64,000 nucleotides of DNA. Source: Bacteroidales bacterium. GTDB taxonomy: Bacteria > Bacteroidota > Bacteroidia > Bacteroidales > UBA1715. The first letter of the stretch is position 1. Each line of letters opens with the position of its first letter. The stretch covers positions 1-64,000 of the forward strand of contig JADKDL010000026.1 of assembly GCA_016714605.1 (NCBI GenBank). The letters run 5' to 3'. The notes under the pieces were generated by a model. That model was not told the origin of the DNA and did not search any database. It saw only the letters and a program-made list of their open reading frames with translations. Below, one piece after another: positions 54,097 through 63,300 of this stretch. The position numbers and the translations under genes are program-made.

Positions 54097-54618
54097 ATGA
54101 ATAAAAACATTAATTTAAGCAAAGTCGTTTTAGAAGACTATTTAAATTTAGTAAAATTTGTAGAGCAAGAAACCGAGCGTATGCAAAATTTGCATACCAA
54201 ACATATAACGTGCAAAAAGGGTTGTTCGTCTTGCTGTTTATCTTTCAGAATTTTTTCTGTAGAAAAAGATATTATTTATAAAACACTACTAGAAAACGAC
54301 ATTGCTCTCCCATTGCATAATGAAAATACCGAAACTACCTGTAAGTATCTGGTAAATGGAGATTGTAGCATATACCAATACAGACCGATAATGTGCCGCA
54401 CACACGGTTTCCCGCTCTTATATTTGAATGAAGATGAAGACGCCTACGAGTTCTCCGGCTGTGAACTCAATTTTTCTACCATTGATATGTCTGAAGTTGT
54501 GATAGAAAATTGCATAATGATGGATGATATAAATAAGAAATTATTCACCATCAACGAAACATATCTAGCAGACAATAAAATAGTTCCGAATGAAGATGAA
54601 TTATTGTGCAATTGGTAG
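54097..54618 (+). CDS. YkgJ-family cysteine cluster protein (putative metal-binding)
   Basis: 173 residues. The N-terminal part has CKKGCSSCCLSFRIF, the middle has TTCKYLVNGDCSIYQYRP and MCRTHGFPLLY, and a further Cys lies in FSGCELNFS. This is the Zn/Fe-chelating CxxCxxC family arrangement. No catalytic motif. Cytoplasmic. Begins 4 nt after marC. The function of the family is not established. Confidence 0.82.
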   Translation: MNKNINLSKVVLEDYLNLVKFVEQETERMQNLHTKHITCKKGCSSCCLSFRIFSVEKDIIYKTLLENDIALPLHNENTETTCKYLVNGDCSIYQYRPIMCRTHGFPLLYLNEDEDAYEFSGCELNFSTIDMSEVVIENCIMMDDINKKLFTINETYLADNKIVPNEDELLCNW

Positions 54619-54670
54619 AAATGATAAGTTAGTTTCTTGAACAAACACAAAATCAACTTTATAAAAAAAG

Positions 54671-54703
54671 TAAAGAGCTAAAATTTATCATAATAGCTCT
54701 TTA
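54671..54703. terminator. Bidirectional terminator between convergent genes
   Basis: TAAAGAGCTA (54671-54680) pairs with TAGCTCTTTA (54694-54703) across 13 nt. A-rich and T-rich flanks suit termination from both sides. Confidence 0.7.
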
Positions 54704-54725
54704 TTTTATAAATTATTGAGTTAAT

Positions 54726-55871
54726 TTATTGAATTAACTTAAAACTTAATTGTAATTGGTTTATTTGACTCGGATTGAAAGGCACGAGAGATTCTATATT
54801 AGTTTGAATCTGCTCATAGCTATTATTAGGTGCTGTTTCGGATTTTACAAAACCAATATTGCTAAAATATGCAGGAGGATTGGACTCTTGTAAGTATCCG
54901 TCAAGTATTGCTTTATTATCTGGCTTAGTCCAGTCTACAGTAATGTTAGGATTTTCTATTATCCACCACGATTTTACAGCTTTCTCTAAAACATTTCTAA
55001 CCGAACAAGTATCTAATATTTCAGCTCGTGTAGTAATGTTAGAAATACTAGAAGGCAAACCTAATTCTGCAACTGCTATATTCTTACTAGCATCAGCAGA
55101 TGCTACAAAAGCCCAACTGAAACCTGTTTCAGTAGAATCTACCAAAAACGCATTTGGATGGTTAGAGTTGCCTCTTATGTCTATTTCATTGCCTTTTTTA
55201 CCTACCCACATCTTTAGATTATCAATACCATATTTTTCTGAATATTTGAGGGTATGTCCTGAAATTGAAACGGTCATTTGAGCATCATATCCATCTTGCC
55301 CAATTTCAGAGTATTCTACCATGTACATAAGTTTAATATCGGTGGTATCTGTAGAATCTACATCAATATTATAAGGTTTAATTATAGCTATTCCTTCTAC
55401 CATACCGGTATTCCAAAATACTTGTAACGCCATACCTTTATCTGCGCTGTCTTTGTAGGCAATATCAGTCATTGTAAGAGAAAATTCATAAGTTTTATTG
55501 TTGTACATAACATTTTCTTCTACTACAACCTCTTTAGTACGCTGGTCTTCCTTTGAAAGATAGGTGAAACTCATTGCTTTATTTATATCATAAAGTCTAA
55601 TTACTAAAATAACATCTTCAACAAATTTAGCAGCCGATTCGCCAACAGCTATGAAAGTTCCAAGCATTTTATAAAGGTCACCACCATTTATTTTGTCTCC
55701 TTCCAAACCCGATTTTGTAGAATAACTAATTGCATCGGGTATATCAATTCTGAATTTTTGAGGTATTATGCTCTCGTTCTCATCTGGATTTGGGTCATCT
55801 ATCTCCTTACTGCAAGAAACAGTAAATGTGATAATTGCAAGTAGCAGAGCAAAAAAACTTATTATTTTCAT
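54726..55871 (-). CDS. Predicted lipoprotein of unknown function
   Basis: About 381 residues from MKIISFFALLLAIITFTVSC, with lipid-modified Cys followed by SKEIDDPNPDENES, typical of an exported Bacteroidota lipoprotein. The open frame extends 13 codons further upstream, but without a signal sequence. The body is beta-rich with no recognised domain, and a late segment (WWIIENPNITVDWTKPDNKA) does not match a family I know. Monocistronic by orientation. Probably periplasmic or at the outer surface. Confidence 0.68.
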   Translation of the reverse strand: MKIISFFALLLAIITFTVSCSKEIDDPNPDENESIIPQKFRIDIPDAISYSTKSGLEGDKINGGDLYKMLGTFIAVGESAAKFVEDVILVIRLYDINKAMSFTYLSKEDQRTKEVVVEENVMYNNKTYEFSLTMTDIAYKDSADKGMALQVFWNTGMVEGIAIIKPYNIDVDSTDTTDIKLMYMVEYSEIGQDGYDAQMTVSISGHTLKYSEKYGIDNLKMWVGKKGNEIDIRGNSNHPNAFLVDSTETGFSWAFVASADASKNIAVAELGLPSSISNITTRAEILDTCSVRNVLEKAVKSWWIIENPNITVDWTKPDNKAILDGYLQESNPPAYFSNIGFVKSETAPNNSYEQIQTNIESLVPFNPSQINQLQLSFKLIQ

Positions 55872-56105
55872 ATATTTTTTTTTATAGTTTATTTTTCTTA
55901 TCATTTCCAAAAAATCGTACTACTAATCTATTTAGTTTAATAGTATATTTCGAAATACAAAGATAATACACTAATCTTGTTTGATACCCTTATTTATGAT
56001 TTTAAAAACACAAAATTAGTCATTTGTAAATATGTGTAAAATCATATAAATGAAAACCTTGTACTTTGAATAAGGATTGCTAAATTTCTTGATATAATAA
56101 ATGAA

Positions 56106-56483
56106 TTAGCTTAGAAGAATTATTGGAATTAACACAATTGCAATAATAAGAAGGACTGTAATTACCATTCTAATTTCAAGTTTGAAAATTCTGATTATTG
56201 GTAACTTAGAACTTACAGAATCAAATTGTGACATAAAATCATCGCCAAGTTTATTATCTTCAACGATATAACCGGCATTAGCAAGTATTTGATGTGCATT
56301 TTCGGAATCTACGTTTCTTACTAATAATTTCACTCCACCTATTGCATTAGAATAGAAGTTATGAATTTGAACCGTAAACTCATCATTAATAACCACCTCA
56401 ACACCTTCCGATTCAAGTTTTGCTTTTGCAAGGTGTGCTTGGTGCGGATAGGTAAATGTAATTATGGTTGTCCAGTTTTCCAC
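56106..56483 (-). CDS. DUF2007-family protein with C-terminal membrane helix
   Basis: 125 residues from a GTG start (MENWTTIITFTYPHQAHLAK is the usual family N-terminus). The small ferredoxin-like DUF2007 domain covers about 1-75 (KAKLESEGVEVVINDEFTVQ, then GGVKLLVRNVDSENAHQIL). The C-terminus is a membrane helix (MVITVLLIIAIVLIPIILL). Sometimes called putative signal-transducing protein; no biochemical role is known. Confidence 0.82.
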   Translation of the reverse strand: MENWTTIITFTYPHQAHLAKAKLESEGVEVVINDEFTVQIHNFYSNAIGGVKLLVRNVDSENAHQILANAGYIVEDNKLGDDFMSQFDSVSSKLPIIRIFKLEIRMVITVLLIIAIVLIPIILLS

Positions 56484-56582
56484 TTGAGGGTGTTTTTATT
56501 CAATTACACTAAAGTAATAATTTTTAATCGTATTTTTTTACTTTATTCTATCAAATGAATTTCATGTTTTAGTAAAAATAGG

Positions 56583-57824
56583 CTATAAGAGTTTTTTATT
56601 CGGATAATACATTTCATAAAGGTTTTCAATAAAACCCCAACCTAATTTTGGCATTGTAGCTTCTGTGGCCATAATTATAATCACATCATATTTAGCAATT
56701 TGCTCTTCCAAGTTCACTTGGTTAGTTTTAAATTCACAACTAAATGTCTCAGGATAAACTTGTTGGTTATAATACCAAAAGCCGTTTTGTGAAAAAGCAT
56801 TTGCAAAACCAAAATTATAGAGTCCCCAATAGAAACTATCTGATACTACCAATGCACTGGGTTTTGTCTTTGTTGAATCGCAGACAAATTGCAGTTTTGG
56901 ATAAGCCATTTCAAAAGTTGGTAGTTGGTAAAAGAGGTTCAAGCCATTTCCTACATCATAATCGGTTTCTCTGGCATAATTACTTAACTCATAATCATTC
57001 CAAACAAAATTACACATTGAAATACCGCGAAGTTTTTCAATATGTTTTATTATTGAATCTGCTGCTATACACATACCATAATGGCTCCAATGAATTCCAT
57101 ATTGCGGATAAAGCGGATATTTTGATTTGAATTTTTGCTCAACAAAATAGGTATTAAAATCTATATGATTTATTTGCAATTGCTTAGCCAAAGCTAAATA
57201 CACTTCATTATTAGTAATTTGCTTTTCAGTTTTATAACTATCAGGAATAAACTCAGGATAAAAAGAACCTTTTCTGGCAGCAAAAACCAGAAGCAGGTTT
57301 TTATTTAGTTTATTCAATGTGTCTTGAATACATTTGAGTTTTTGCATTCTATTTGTAACACTGTCATTACCAATAAAATCTGTACCATAATATGCCTTAA
57401 TATAATTTTCTTCATAGAGATAAAAATCTTTGCCAATAACCACACCAGCTGCTTTTGCTTTATTAAACAAATTAAAGCTTATCTGATTGTTAAGTCTTAC
57501 AAGGAAATTCCTAAATCCGAAATTATCATTTACATATCGCTCTCTATTTTCTTGAAAAGATCCATTGAGCCATTCGTTTATTTTAAAATTTTGTTTTTGT
57601 GCTGTTGTAATAGCACCATTGAGAGGTGCAAACTCAAAATACGAGAGTTGAACTTGAACAAGATCTATAAAAAGAAGTGAAATTATAATTAAAAAAAGAG
57701 CTGTTCTTATGTTTTTAATTAAAAAACTCAACAGAAAAATATAGTATTTAATAAAATGATGAAACAGCCATGTATATAATTTCATTATTATAGAGTTTTT
57801 ATTTTGTAACCATGAATTTTTCAT
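56583..57824 (-). CDS. AlgX/AlgJ-like SGNH-fold protein (alginate O-acetyltransferase-type)
   Basis: About 413 residues from MKNSWLQNKNS at 57824, 4 nt after the MBOAT stop; a longer start at 57863 would overlap that gene. An N-terminal membrane helix (ALFLIIISLLFIDLVQV) precedes the periplasmic domain NRERYVNDNFGFRNFLVRLN, a strong AlgJ/AlgX family block. Catalytic candidates are HWSHYG (His) and VVSDSFYWGLYNF (Ser in the GDS-like motif). In the family such proteins acetylate surface polysaccharide using acyl groups passed by the MBOAT partner encoded upstream. Confidence 0.84.
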   Translation of the reverse strand: MKNSWLQNKNSIIMKLYTWLFHHFIKYYIFLLSFLIKNIRTALFLIIISLLFIDLVQVQLSYFEFAPLNGAITTAQKQNFKINEWLNGSFQENRERYVNDNFGFRNFLVRLNNQISFNLFNKAKAAGVVIGKDFYLYEENYIKAYYGTDFIGNDSVTNRMQKLKCIQDTLNKLNKNLLLVFAARKGSFYPEFIPDSYKTEKQITNNEVYLALAKQLQINHIDFNTYFVEQKFKSKYPLYPQYGIHWSHYGMCIAADSIIKHIEKLRGISMCNFVWNDYELSNYARETDYDVGNGLNLFYQLPTFEMAYPKLQFVCDSTKTKPSALVVSDSFYWGLYNFGFANAFSQNGFWYYNQQVYPETFSCEFKTNQVNLEEQIAKYDVIIIMATEATMPKLGWGFIENLYEMYYPNKKLL

Positions 57825-57828
57825 ACTA

Positions 57829-59253
57829 TTAAAATCTGAAATAAATAAACGGATTAAACCCAAATGCTGAAATTGAACTTACAGACAAGACAAAGAGGAG
57901 AATAGATATCAAGCTAATGCTTATATGTTTGCTGTTGTTGTAATCTGAAATAAAAACAGCATCGTGTATTTTTTTTCCGAAAGATGAATATGTGAAAAAA
58001 GCAAAAAAAGCGGCAATTGCGAAAAATGTATAAAATTCTGAATCGAAAATATTCTGGCTCTTAAAATTAAATTCAAATAATTTTTTAATAAACAAAAATG
58101 CATCAGACAGGTTTTCAATTCTAAAAAACACCCACCCAATTGCAACTAATAAAAAGGTAATAATTGTACTTGGTAACTTACCTATTCTCTTTAACACATT
58201 GCTTAAAAACATGCGTTCCAAAATCAAAAACAACCCATGATATGCACCCCAAACTACAAAGCACCAGGAAGCACCGTGCCATAAACCGGAAGCTAAAAAT
58301 ACTATCCACAGGTTGAAATATAATCTAGACTTGGAAGCCACTCTATTACCACCAAGAGGAATATAGAGATAGTTTCGCATCCAATTGCCAAGAGAAATAT
58401 GCCATCGTCGCCAAAACTCTGTAATACTACCCGAAATGTATGGATTGCTGAAGTTCTCAGGAAATTTAAAGCCAATCATTCGGGCTATGCCTATAGCCAT
58501 ATCAGAATATCCGGCAAAATCGAAATATATTTGAAATGTATATGCAAGTATTCCTATCCATGCTGTAAAGCTGTCGAGTGAAGTGTAATCCATTGCAAAA
58601 ATGGCATCGGCTTGTAAACCCATGTGGTTGGCTATAAGTACTTTTTTTGCTAATCCCATAGCAAAACGGTAAAAGCCGGTAAGTCTATTATCGACGGTTT
58701 CATTTTCAGTCCGGCCGGTTATTTGATTGGCCAGGTCGTGATATCGGACTATAGGACCTGCAATAAGTTTTGGAAAGAGAATGATATACAACTGGTAATC
58801 CCAAAAATTGGTAAGAGGTTTATGCACCCGTCTGTAAACATCTACTACATAAGTAATTGTTTCAAAAGTGTAAAAAGAAATTCCTATTGGTAAAACCAGT
58901 TTGGTCCACTGTATGTTTTTACTACCAAATATAGAAAGCGCTTCATTTACATTTTCAATAAAGAAATTTGAATATTTGAAATAGAATAACAATCCCAAAT
59001 TTACACCTACAGAAAGTGTAAGCATAAGTTTTCGATGTAGCTCTTTTTGGGTTTGCCACATCCATCTTACCAAAAAGAAATCGAGCAAAGTAGAGCCCAA
59101 AATGACAAAAATAAATTTTGGAGCACCCCAGCTATAAAAAAATATACTAAAAAGGAGTATTACAATATTCTTATATTTCTTGTCTGCTAAATAGTAGGTA
59201 AGTAAAAACAGAGGCAAGAAATATAGTAAAAATACAATGCTGCTAAAAACCAT
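57829..59253 (-). CDS. MBOAT-family O-acyltransferase (AlgI-like)
   Basis: 474 residues, about ten to twelve membrane helices. The AlgI-type N-terminus is VFSSIVFLLYFLPLFLLTYY. LPIGISFYTFETITYVVDVY and GYSDMAIGIARMIGFKFPEN are family blocks, and the active-site His is in FLASGLWHGASWCFVVWGAY. It transfers acyl groups across the inner membrane to the AlgX-like partner, which starts 4 nt downstream. Likely target: an exported polysaccharide or cell-wall glycan; no alginate genes are nearby, so the specific polymer is unknown. Confidence 0.93.
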   Translation of the reverse strand: MVFSSIVFLLYFLPLFLLTYYLADKKYKNIVILLFSIFFYSWGAPKFIFVILGSTLLDFFLVRWMWQTQKELHRKLMLTLSVGVNLGLLFYFKYSNFFIENVNEALSIFGSKNIQWTKLVLPIGISFYTFETITYVVDVYRRVHKPLTNFWDYQLYIILFPKLIAGPIVRYHDLANQITGRTENETVDNRLTGFYRFAMGLAKKVLIANHMGLQADAIFAMDYTSLDSFTAWIGILAYTFQIYFDFAGYSDMAIGIARMIGFKFPENFSNPYISGSITEFWRRWHISLGNWMRNYLYIPLGGNRVASKSRLYFNLWIVFLASGLWHGASWCFVVWGAYHGLFLILERMFLSNVLKRIGKLPSTIITFLLVAIGWVFFRIENLSDAFLFIKKLFEFNFKSQNIFDSEFYTFFAIAAFFAFFTYSSFGKKIHDAVFISDYNNSKHISISLISILLFVLSVSSISAFGFNPFIYFRF

Positions 59254-59352
59254 AAATTAAAATATTCTTGAAGCGACAAAAGTAGAAAAAAAAATTAAGA
59301 ATTTATGGTAGATGAGTTGCTCCTACCTAAAGAATGTTAATGCAAAATAATA

Positions 59353-59985
59353 CTACAAAAAATCTCCACCAAACATTTCAATAATTCCATAATCTTTGGT
59401 TGCTTTTACTGTTTTTATGCCCAATTTCGCGGCAGCAGCCAGATTTTCTTCAAGATCGTCAATAAAGAGCGTTTCTTCAGGTTTCAGATGTCCTAATACG
59501 AGCACCTTTTTATATATTTCCAAATCGGGTTTCTTTTCATGCAATGTATGAGAAAACCAGGCAATTGTAAACAAATCATTCCAAGTAGTGTTGTAATTAT
59601 TTTCTAGCCAAGAAGTAAATATGTTGTAGTGAATTTGATTGGTATTGCTCAGCAAAAATGTATTGTACTGTATTTTTATATTCTTAATAATCTCTAATCG
59701 CTCATTTTTAAAGTCAATCAATATTGCATTCCAAGCCCTGTCAAAATCTTGAAAAGAAACATTTTTCCCCGATTTTTTTATTAGTTGACTTCTAAAATCA
59801 TCAGGATCTATAATACCTTTCTCAAGGGCAATATTTATTTGCGAATCTCTGAAATAATTCCATACAATTTCAGTATTCTCTGCAAATAACTGAATAAAAG
59901 CTTGTTTGGTTCGGTTTTCATCTATGTCAAGAATTACACCACCAAGATCAAAAATTATATTTTTGATGTTTTTTAAATCTATCAT
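59353..59985 (-). CDS. HAD-family hydrolase (YihX-like phosphatase)
   Basis: 210 residues. Motif I IIFDLGGVILDIDENR contains the nucleophile Asp in the DLGGV form of the YihX group. Motif II is TFLLSNTNQ, the Lys motif lies in HEKKPDLEIYKK and motif III is TLFIDDLEEN. A helical cap lies between motifs I and II. Probably a sugar-phosphate phosphatase; substrate unproven. Confidence 0.88.
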   Translation of the reverse strand: MIDLKNIKNIIFDLGGVILDIDENRTKQAFIQLFAENTEIVWNYFRDSQINIALEKGIIDPDDFRSQLIKKSGKNVSFQDFDRAWNAILIDFKNERLEIIKNIKIQYNTFLLSNTNQIHYNIFTSWLENNYNTTWNDLFTIAWFSHTLHEKKPDLEIYKKVLVLGHLKPEETLFIDDLEENLAAAAKLGIKTVKATKDYGIIEMFGGDFL

Positions 59986-60059
59986 AAAAAAAATAATAAA
60001 TATGTTTGGAAAATATTTAATTAATTATTAATATTGCAGCCCAATTTGAAAAGAATTGA

Positions 60060-60130
60060 GGGCTCATAGCTCAGCTGGTCAGAGCACCTGACTCATAATC
60101 AGGTCCTTGGTTCAAGCCCAAGTGGGCCCA
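60060..60130 (+). tRNA. tRNA with CAT anticodon (Met or lysidine-type Ile2)
   Basis: Acceptor GGGCTCA pairs with TGGGCCC, D-stem GCTC/GAGC, anticodon stem CCTGA/TCAGG around CTCATAA (anticodon 60094-60096), T-arm CTTGG-TTCAAGC-CCAAG, discriminator A. CCA is not encoded. The loop CTCATAA and stem resemble bacterial Ile2 (CAU) tRNAs more than the first CAT tRNA does. The stem is not the initiator type. Confidence 0.9.
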
Positions 60131-60138
60131 CTCCCTAC

Positions 60139-60170
60139 AAAGGTTACAAGAAATTGTAACCTTTTTTTTT
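60139..60170 (+). terminator. Rho-independent terminator after the second tRNA
   Basis: AAAGGTTACAA pairs with TTGTAACCTTT and is followed by a long T-run. Confidence 0.85.
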
Positions 60171-60355
60171 GCCTCGTAAAAGCTGTATTTGTATTTCATT
60201 TCCTATAAATTTTAATACCTTAAATTAATTGATTAAATCTAAATTAATTGCAAAATCTATATTGAATTTGCAGTAGAATTATCGTTCGAATTGTACATTA
60301 TAATTTTAGATAAAAATGCAGAATCCTTAACCAATACAATAAATCATAAAACCAT

Positions 60356-63300
60356 TTACTTTATCCCTTCCACTATAGCAATTTCTTCTTCTGTTAATTC
60401 ATAGAGTTGGTAAACAAGATGGTCAATCTCCGATTCAATATGAGAAGTTTCAATATTTTGATTTTTTAATACTATTACTTTATCAACTAGAGCGACAATC
60501 TCTTCTCTGTTTGCTTGAATTCGATGAATCGGTATTTGTCCAAAATATTTCCATATCAATTGATAACCATTTTGAATGGCGGTACAGTATTTAGAAATGA
60601 GCCACCAACCCATCTTCGAGTTCAATATAGCCAATAGAATTTTATCTTCTGACGGTATAATCCACATAGAATTATTACAATACTGTCCACTCTCATCGTA
60701 AATAAAACAAGGTTTTACCTGCATTACCTGATACATAATTTTAGGCTTCTCGAACTTGTCATAATAATCGCAAGCACGCAGTTCCCACCAGTAATCGCCT
60801 TTGTCTGTTCGTTGCATTGCTTTTGTTTTGAATGGGATTAAATGGTTTGCAATGGCTGGATAATTCCCTTTAAACCACTCCCATGCTTCATCATAGGGCA
60901 TATTTCCATATCGAGGTGGTGGCTCACAAACAATCGATTGGTCTGAACTTGGTAAATTCCGCTTGATGGTAAAGCCTTTGGGTACCAGAATTAACCAATT
61001 ATTTGCACTTGATGCAATGTAAGGCTTGATGTTTCTACCGAGTAAAAAGGGTTTAATCAGCTCTACCGACTTTTTATCTTCTTTGATTAATCGTTCTTTG
61101 GTCTCGTCATTTATGAGGAAAGCTTCTGTTAATCCGGTAAGTATTCCCCTATATGAATTACCAACAATAAATTCTGATAAACTTAGTGAAGTTTTTTTTA
61201 GTTTTATCAAAAGTTTCTGATCAGAATCGGAAGAAACAACCCATGTTTCATTACTTAAAGAATCCGTTTTAATGATACACCTTAAACTACTAGCATATTT
61301 ATCAAAACGCCCCTCATAGTTTAATGTTTTAATGGTTATAGACTCGAAACTATTAGAAGGCACCTTTTTGGAAGCCCCAAAAACACATGGATATGTCGTT
61401 GCCTCGTCAAAAACTTGCAAATCACCAAAATCGACTAGCGACTCGATATGTTGCTTTAATAAAAAAGCTCTTAATGGTTTACCATAGCTTGCTTGCATCC
61501 ATTTATTAGGGAAGATGTAGCAAAAACTGCCATTGTTACCAAGTATCTGGAAGCCTTTTTCTACAAAGAATACATATAGGTCTGATGTGCTGGTATATGT
61601 TTCATAGTTATCTTTGAAGAAGTATTTGAAATCTTTTATATCTTCTTGCCTTATATAAGGAGGATTTCCTATTACCACATCAAATCCAACAAAATCTCCT
61701 TTTACATCTAGCACTTCAGGGAATTCAAAACGCCACTCAAAAGCGTTTCCATACAGGGTTTTCAGTTTTTCGTTGTAGGCTTTCTCAAGCACTTCAATTT
61801 CTGCGGTTAGAAGCTCGGTTTTCAATATCCAAGCTTCTTGCTCTTCTCTGTTAAAAAACATTGGGGTATTGCCCAATTCTGCCTTCTTTTCTCTTAGTTT
61901 AACCCAATCAGCATCATTTGGGTTGGAGATGGACGAAAATTCTTCTTTCAATCTTGCTATTTCTTTCTCCGTATTTTTCTTTGTTGTTTTGTCACTTGTG
62001 CTTTTATAAATTAGGACCAGTTCTTTATATTTTGTCGTAGCGAGTCTGATTTTTTGTTGAATTACAGCAGGATAATTTGAAATACTATTATTTGTACTAA
62101 ATTTACTTACAAGGGAATTACCTGTTTTAATATTGATGTCTATATTCGGCAATGTTTCAAGTTCGGTGTATTTACTACCTTCTGTGTAATAAGCATTTTT
62201 AAGTAGCTCAATCCAAAGACGAAGGCGGCAAATCATTACTGATTTGGGGTTGATATCCACACCAAACAAACAATCCTCTATGAGAGTTTCTTTTTCGTGA
62301 AACAGTGCCTCTTGAAGCTTCTGAAGCTCAGTAAGCGGTTTATTGTTCTGGTTAAGTGTGTAAAGGAAAGAAAGGTCTGTTTCTTCATTTATGATTATCA
62401 GCTCATCGTTGTCTATGGAAATTTTGCAACCTTGAATCCTGCTGCCATCTCTAAATTGAAGTATGTGCAAGTCGCTTTTGATTGAAATGAGTTCATTTAA
62501 TGCTGATACGAGAAAATGTCCTGAACCAACCGCTGGGTCGCATATTTTAAGCGAATTTATTATAGCGTTGGCTTCATGCCTTTTTGACTTATCGGTGTAT
62601 TCAATCTTGTCTTTGAGGTTGTCGAATTCAGTAATATTCCACGAGGGATAATACTCGTTGAATTTCTGTACAACAGCTCGCCTGAGAGTCTCGCGACACA
62701 TGTACATAGTAATGAATCCTGGGGTAAAGAAAGAACCGTCTTTGTAACCGTTAATCTTCTCGAATATCAAACCAAGTACAGATGCATTTATGATTGTTTT
62801 ATTCTGTTCCTGAATTTTGGCAGAGCTATCAGATGAGAAATCGTATGCGTCAAGGAAATTGAAAAGGTACTGCAAAGTTGGCATTGTTCCGATGACTTGT
62901 TTGCCCTCGGCATCCTTCATTACCGTGTTCTTATAAATAGGCAATTCGAATCTATTTTTTAGCGAATTTACCCGAATGGTTTGCTTTTCAAGGTTAGATT
63001 TCTCAAACAAAGAACTGTTTAAATAGGGTATATTGCCAAACTTCTGGGATACCGACTTCGAACGTTCGTCTGTTTTCATTGCCAAGACGTCGAAAAATAG
63101 TTCGTTTAATTCGTCATAATCCTCTATTAATTTTGAGTTGACAAATGAGAAATCTTTATTACCTCTATGGTAACTAATAAGTTGACCTTCCAATAATTTC
63201 AAAAAAAGCACACGATTAAGCCAGTTAATACACAATTCTAAACTTGCACTAAATAAACGTTCGTCTAGTGTTTCTCCGTAATGTTCAGGATTAGAAATGT

